This document shows positions 58,330 to 64,000 of a DNA stretch of 64,000 nt, one piece after another. Position 1 is the first letter of the stretch. The number at the start of each line of letters is the position of its first letter. The translations under genes were made by a program, and so were the position numbers. The stretch is from Schistosoma mansoni (Eukaryota > Platyhelminthes > Trematoda > Strigeidida > Schistosomatidae): contig NC_031502.1 of NCBI RefSeq assembly GCF_000237925.1, forward strand, positions 1-64,000, in the 5' to 3' direction. The notes beneath the pieces are model-generated. The model worked only from the letters and a program-made list of their open reading frames with translations, searched no databases and was not told where the DNA came from.

Positions 58330-58705
58330 TTTAGGAGATTGTTGAGTTTCAATTGAGACCATGAATTGATAATATATTGAACCACCATTGAAAACCTGTA
58401 AGCATTAGATGCCCATCTCAACCTAGTGTGGGACTCTCGAGAAGTGGACACTCACGAACCCGCACACGGGAATCAGACCCACCACCTTTAGTTTCACGTG
58501 CGAATGCTTAACTTCTAGAACACTGAACCGACATCCAACGGTGTTTATGTTTGATTTCGACCAATCAACGATATTGCACAGCCATCTCCCATTGTCTTCA
58601 GTGAGTAACTGCCTCACACCTGACATTGACTAACTCGACTGATCACGGCTTCTCACTAGAACTCCGAGAATAACCTCTCTAATCTAGTCACTAGTGAGCA
58701 CATAA
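58330..58705 (-). repeat. SINE-B diverged subfamily copy
   Basis: A complete minus unit of the 29205/48270 subfamily; ribozyme core lost. Confidence 0.75.
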
Positions 58706-59165
58706 TAATCATCACTGCAGAGTTGTAGAGATTGTTGAGTTTTTAATTGAGATCATGTCAATATTGATCATGTAACTTCCTCAAGGTCAAGACAGTGATG
58801 GAAGTTATTCAAACAACTGCCTCTTTATTTCAAGCCCTCAATAACTCCTTGAAAATGAATTAAGTATTCAAAGGCTTAATCAACGTCGACAAAATTTGAT
58901 TATGTCATTTGAATTATGTGGTAAATATTGGCTAAATTTTGCTGTGTTGCAGATTATTGTAATAGCAGAGAAGTTACACTTCTTCTTAATTCAGACTCAA
59001 TAAAACAAAAGAAATGACAAAAACCAAAAAACTATTCACCGCTCCAACTTAGTCTATCACCAATTCCAACAAGTAGTATCGTGAGGAAGAAATTAGAAAA
59101 TGGGGTAAAAAGATATGAATCACACGATGCTGGATATTGAATCAAATTTGTCTTCTTATCACAAT
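58706..59165. other. AT-rich interval, nothing recognised
   Basis: No coding features. Confidence 0.4.
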
Positions 59166-59179
59166 ATCCGAGTATTATT

Positions 59180-59600
59180 ATTATTGTTAAGAAAGATGGA
59201 TAGTGGCTGTCAATGGAATCCAGGATGCACGTTTCGTCCTATTTAGAACTCGTCAGTTGGATGTACCTGCTGATGTTAAAACCGGGATAAGAACCCAATT
59301 TCGTTCGCTTCAAGCGCCATCAGTTTATCTACTTAGCTATCGAGTCCTGATAGACGCTGGGTTTTACAATCGGGTGAAGTTTTAATTCATTTTGTATATG
59401 TTAACTCCAAGATGAAGGTACATACAACTGATGATTTCCGAATAGGATGAAACGTTCATCCTGAATTCCACTGCTAATCACTATCCATCTTTGCTTATAA
59501 TGCTTATGAATTAAAGCTATATCAAGGCAATACACACACAGTATCCAATATATGCCAATAATAAACTGATTAATTACAGTGATTAAATGATTACGATTTT
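59180..59600. repeat. Smα divergent inverted pair
   Basis: Minus arm (59180-59400) and plus arm (59401-59590), both containing the ribozyme region, so overlapping parts of a multimer. The minus ribozyme keeps CTGACGA, GAAAC and stem II but has an ATC triplet and one stem III mismatch. Confidence 0.83.
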
Positions 59601-59948
59601 TCTTCACAGATAAAATAAAAAAAAAAGGTATTTTATATTGATTTTTGTACAATTTACAAAGCGCTGAAATTTCTTTTTATCTTCAACATCATATGATGGT
59701 GTATTAACATTCCTGAAATATGAATTTCTCAAAAATTCATTATAAAAGTAAAATAATATTGATTAATTTATTGTGGTATGTGCTACTAATATTGATAGAT
59801 ATAAGTAGTATATTACACTTATTGAAAGTAAGAATGTCTAATGGTAGAAGGTTGAGAAGATTGAAGAAAAAAAAAGAAGAGAATAGGAACATAGAATGAT
59901 TGACATGGAAATGAAGAGACAACAACAAGTCTGAAATAATTGATAGAT

Positions 59949-60130
59949 GATGGAGAAGATTTGTAGTTCAGGTGGATGATTTTAATGGAGTTTTGTTCTT
60001 TGAGCTGGATGGTTTAGTCGTGGAACTTTCGTCGTCCTTCTGAACGATAAACATAAGCATAAACTTCTACCTGAAGGAGGATAAAAGCTTCACGACGAAA
60101 CCATTCAACTCAGAGAACAAAACTCTATCA
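59949..60130. mobile_element. Penelope-like tail fold-back with 15-bp target duplication
   Basis: AAATAATTGATAGAT flanks at 59934-59948 and 60131-60145. Minus and plus arms of the PLE 3' tail meet near 60053. Confidence 0.88.
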
Positions 60131-60223
60131 AAATAATTGATAGATATTTTGTAAATGAATTATTTACTATATGATTTTCAGAGTTTACTAAAATGTCCTG
60201 TAACTTTGTATTGAAGTAGATAT

Positions 60224-60527
60224 TGTAGTGAACGAGAACACAAGTGGGGACAATCGAAGGTATTTTAGCAAAACATTACAGAATATGTGAATAAAATATG
60301 AGAACCATCGAGTAAACAGTTAATTTGTAAACTAACAATCAATTGTCTCAATTTGACTGTTTCTTCTGTAAATATCCGTCCATAATCTCCGATTATAATT
60401 GTTCAGGCATTTTCGTACCAATCGCATGCCGCTCCCGTTCACTCCTTATCGATCTTCTACTAAAATACATTCAATGCCCGACCATCACTATATACTACTT
60501 ATGTGGATAGTAGTAACCCACACTACA
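60224..60527 (-). repeat. Solo LTR, 304 bp, nested in an older LTR with 4-bp duplication
   Basis: Termini TGTAGTGAACGAG and AACCCACACTACA (a seven-base inverted repeat, TG...CA). The target copies are ATAT at 60220-60223 and 60528-60531. Defines the family length. Confidence 0.9.
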
Positions 60528-60854
60528 ATATGATTGTCTTCAATTATGTTCTCGTTCATTATATAACAATAAATATAGAACTGAAGTATTTGTTTTAAGC
60601 TCAAACAGTTTTTTTTTCATTCTTACCAGTTTCATAATATATTTTACTTGAGTAAATGTCTATGGTTTTGCCTACTTCAAATAAGTTTTGTTGATTGAAT
60701 TCTAGTTAGAGTATACTTACAATGAGTGAACTTTAAACACAGAGAGAGAAGTACAAGGTTTGTAAAATAAAATGAACTCATCAGTCTATTTCACGATTTA
60801 TAACCAGCTACATATAACATAAAATCACAATTATTAATATAAATATGATTTTAT

Positions 60855-61005
60855 ATAATTGAAATCATGAGTCAATTGATGCTAGACAACCATAGAAAAC
60901 CTGGAAGCACTGCTTTAAGGCCGTTTCGTCCTATTATGGGACTCCTCAGCAGTGCACATCCACGATCCGCCTAGCGGGATCCGAACACAGGATACGAAGT
61001 GTATG
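60855..61005 (-). repeat. SINE-B2 3' half
   Basis: Minus copy with the CTTTAAGGCCGTTTCG marker; core and stem I otherwise intact. Confidence 0.8.
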
Positions 61006-61535
61006 AATAAACATAGTCAAGATCAATGTGTATTTATATGTTGTAGGAACTAATAATTAAGAAGTTATGTAAGTGTAGTGAAATGAATGATTGATTGGAT
61101 AGTCGTTCAGCATGATAAAATAAACAAATATGTAGACATGAATCAAATTATGTAAGTGATGAATATCCAAAGACGAAAGGATAATAAAATAATATAAAGG
61201 TCGAGGACATAGTTGGAAAAGAAAGGTTAAAATTAACAAAGATTAGTAAACATATATCAAATCACTATGGCAGGTAAAGGCTGATCACACTTACCTTCTG
61301 TACACTCAGGTGTGGTATTTGTATGAACTAATGATTTCTTTGTACTTGATTGCTCACTGATTACGAATTCCAAATAAAATGCGCCCATTTACGTTAGTCT
61401 AGTTCCATCAGTCTTAAGTTTCATTATTTCAGGAATTCTTAGTTAGCACATTATTTTGAATACTTCGAAACATTTGACAACGATCACCTCTGCAAAATGG
61501 AATAAGACTGGAGTTTATTTTTTCTGTTGATAAAA
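61006..61535. other. AT-rich interval, nothing recognised
   Basis: No coding or repeat match. Confidence 0.4.
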
Positions 61536-61536
61536 T

Positions 61537-62012
61537 GCTCTCACATGGCCACGCGTGTATAGCCTCTGCAACACAAGTCCTACTCACTGACTTCTCGTTG
61601 TGGGGGTGTTGTTTACGAATGTGGGAGGATGAAAAGCGAATGTCCGGCGATTTAACCGGGTTGGTGGACGCGGATAGTCCACCTAGGTGAGTTGGAAAAC
61701 CCTGATTCCAAACCAATGGTGTACATGGGCTCCAGTATCCTTAAGGAACAAATGGCGTATGAATCAATCGTTAGTCACTAGCTACCATGTGACTGCATCT
61801 CCTCACGATGCTCCACTGCCTTGTGGATCAAATCTTCAGGTCAAAGGCTTCGGGTGTGTCCTTGTAAGAAAACCACCTGTTTCGGTTTGGGCACCTGGGT
61901 AGTATCACAGCCCTCACACAAATCGAATGAGATTTGTGTGGCGCATATTTATCTGGTGCTTCCTTGTACCAATATTTATGTGTTTAAATAAATAAATAAA
62001 TAAATTTGAATG
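61537..62012 (+). repeat. Repeat E copy with (AAAT)n tail
   Basis: Collinear with other E copies from GCTCTCACATGGCCACGCG to CCAATATTTATGTGTTTAAA plus AAAT repeats. Confidence 0.8.
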
Positions 62013-62105
62013 TAACACCCAATCACTGATCAATTTTTTATCACCTTTACAATAACCTCTTAATTATTCTTTCGCAATCCATAGATACACATTTATTTTA
62101 ATTAT

Positions 62106-62499
62106 AAGTAAAGCTGAATAGTGGCTAGTAGTGGAATCCAGTTTCGCGCGTTTCCTCCTATCTGGGACTCGTCAGCTGGATGTACCGGCATCTCAGAGTT
62201 CATGTTCACTCTGGGACTTCAACCCAGTACCTTTCGCTTCAAACGCCATCGCGTTATCCACTCAGCTACTGAGTCCTGATAGCCACTTGCTTGTGCAATG
62301 GGGTGAAGTTGAAATTTACCTAGTTTTGTCTGTATCTTCCCATTGATGTTTAGGACTACAACTGGTCACCTTTGCTTATAACACTTGTGAATTAAGGCTA
62401 TATCGAGGTAATATACACAATACGCACATATGGCCAATAAGAGACTGACCAGTTGCAGTTCTAGACATCAATGGGAAGATACAAACAAACAATACTAAG
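62106..62499. repeat. Smα divergent pair enclosed by one perfect 12-bp target duplication
   Basis: TATTTTAATTAT at 62094-62105 and 62500-62511. The minus arm (62106-62365) holds tail, head and ribozyme; the plus arm (62366-62499) resumes at CTTTGCTTATAAC, nearly the point where the minus arm stops in the unit. The ribozyme lost its GTC triplet. Confidence 0.92.
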
Positions 62500-62511
62500 T
62501 ATTTTAATTAT

Positions 62512-63200
62512 GTTTATTCATACACTTTGTATCTCTATTCTTCTGATTATTATGATTTTGGTTAAGTTTCGGACATTTATTTCCAGTAAAAACTAGAACA
62601 TATGACTTGACAACGGTTTTATTTGGATAATACAATGAGAAGATAAGAATTATCAGTACTATATGATATATACAGCAAACTGCAGCATAGTATACTGGTC
62701 CTTGATTTGATAAATATGTCCTGCATACTCCACGATTGATTCAAATTGGCAAACGCCGATCGAGCATTCTGAATTCATGATGAGATTTCTTCAAACACCA
62801 GACCATCAGGACTGATGAAACTTTTTAATGGCCCTTAATCTGACTGCAATTAGTATGAATGATTGCTATCGAAATATACATATCGCATATGTATATATTA
62901 GTACAACACATTTCGAACAATCTGACCATAAACATATATGTGCTAAAATGTTATATATGAAAACAATAGGTCAACTACAAAGGTAATAAGAACTCTCATA
63001 TATTGTTTCTAATTAGATCTTTATTAAGCTTTACTCTAATATACAAGAATAATTATATGCATATATGGAAATACTAGTCTAATCAGGGCATTTTATGAGT
63101 CAATGGATAAGTAGAATGGATGAAATAAATAACCATAATAAGTTAATAGTACAAATTGATCATGTAGAGACAAGTACATTGGTTATGATAAAAATAACAA
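62512..63200. other. AT-rich interval, nothing recognised
   Basis: No coding or repeat match. Confidence 0.4.
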
Positions 63201-63206
63201 ATGCTT

Positions 63207-63432
63207 GAATCAATTCAGTGGTCTATCGGTTAAGTGTTTTGGCGCGAGACTGGTAGGTCCTGGGTTCGAATCTCGCGAGTGCGGGATCGTGGGTGCGCAC
63301 TGCTGATGAGTCCCACAATAGGGCGATTTGGCCGTCCAGTGCTTCCAGGTTTTCCATGGTGTTCTAGCTTCAAATGACTCATGATTTCAACTATGAAAAT
63401 ACTGAAATCTCCACAAAACCCCTTCTGATAAT
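63207..63432 (+). repeat. SINE-B copy
   Basis: Good head (B box GGTTCGAATCT). The ribozyme has CTGATGA, sound stems and GTC, but GATTT in place of GAAAC. Ends ACCCCTTCTGATAAT. Confidence 0.85.
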
Positions 63433-63436
63433 TTTG

Positions 63437-63605
63437 AATTGTTTGTTTGAATCTTCTCATTGATGTTTAGGACTTCAATTGATCCTGTACGAATTGCTTC
63501 TATATTACGGTAATGAACATCAACTGTAGGATGCAGGTACGTCCAACTTACGAGTTTCAGACAGGATGAAACACTCGTCCAGGATTCCATCCATTTTTAA
63601 TAATA
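63437..63605. repeat. Short Smα divergent pair
   Basis: Minus tail (63437-63500) joined to plus ribozyme region (63501-63605); core ACTTACGAG, dead. Confidence 0.72.
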
Positions 63606-64000
63606 ATGCTTGAATCAATGTTTCATAATAGGAAGTAGGTCAACGACTTGGAAAAATAGACATTGAAATGATATTCATCAAGAAAATTATTAGTTACGTA
63701 ATAAGAAGCGTTTAAATAATTTGAGAGAGAAAATAATTGGTGAAGAAAAATAAAAGGACAAAGAGTATGCAAAACATTATTAGGTAAGATCGTTTGTTAA
63801 GGTCAGTTTAATCAAGGAAGAGATAGGGGTGTGACGAATACTTTATGAATACAAAGACTCGGATTGTTAGATCAAATCCTTATGGCTTCTTGTAAAATGT
63901 AAGGTATGAGATCGGATCCCATAAGGAAAGGGAGTAAGCACACGATTAAAAACTTTAAATGATCTATTTCTATCTAGTACATGACCACTATCGATCAGTT
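63606..64000. other. AT-rich interval, nothing recognised
   Basis: No coding or repeat match. Confidence 0.4.

Larger units (their letters stand above)
59772..60563 (+). repeat. Older LTR copy split by two insertions
   Basis: Starts TGTGGTATGTGCTAC. Interrupted by a PLE fold-back (59949-60130) and by a younger LTR (60224-60527); resumes at 60528 and ends near CGTTCATTATA. Confidence 0.8.

Noticed and set aside
1-64000. CRISPR array, prokaryotic operons or integrated virus
   Set aside because: No regular short repeat-spacer array, no operon-like gene packing, and no viral structural genes; the content is eukaryotic retroelements.

Overview
This is AT-rich flatworm DNA, almost certainly from a schistosome or a close schistosomatid relative. 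The diagnosis rests on many copies of the Smα type of short retroposon (tRNA-Ser/Leu-like head, embedded hammerhead ribozyme, tail near CACATATGCC), on RTE-type LINE fragments and Penelope-like elements (PLEs) with GIY-YIG domains, and on the absence of bacterial gene organisation. The species cannot be fixed from this window.

Only one host gene is convincing: an intronless gamma-glutamylcyclotransferase reading frame on the minus strand at 27696-28247. Nearly everything else is repeats. The main families are: (1) Smα-like SINEs, unit about 316 bp; (2) a second tRNA-headed hammerhead SINE family, called SINE-B here, unit about 400 bp, with several subfamilies; (3) an about 304 bp LTR family with termini TGTAGTG...CACTACA, mostly solo LTRs; (4) RTE LINE fragments, the best at 24950-26190; (5) Penelope-like fragments of at least two lineages; (6) an about 500 bp repeat, called repeat E here, ending in (AAAT)n; (7) an about 126 bp element with covarying hairpins, called mini-R here; (8) a second LTR-like repeat at 22490 and 33215.

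Layout: 1-9.5 kb holds Smα, SINE-B, E, LTR and RTE copies plus a PLE-type hammerhead; 9.8-20 kb is dense nested SINE/LTR/RTE/PLE material; 20-27 kb carries PLE, LTR-like and the longest RTE copy; 27.2-28.3 kb holds mini-R and the host gene; 28.5-38.7 kb is SINE-B complexes, a PLE and an RTE deletion chimera; 39-47 kb is E, Smα, SINE-B, RTE and PLE tails; 47.4-50.3 kb includes a local triplication; 50.9-64 kb has more PLE, E, SINE-B, Smα and LTR-in-LTR nesting.

The most interesting theme is self-cleaving RNA combined with an unusual insertion geometry. Three hammerhead architectures are readable by eye. SINE and PLE insertions are repeatedly divergent inverted pairs, and in several cases one target-site duplication encloses the whole pair. 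That fits twin-primed reverse transcription of dimeric or circularly permuted RNA. All activity statements are inference; nothing was folded or searched computationally.
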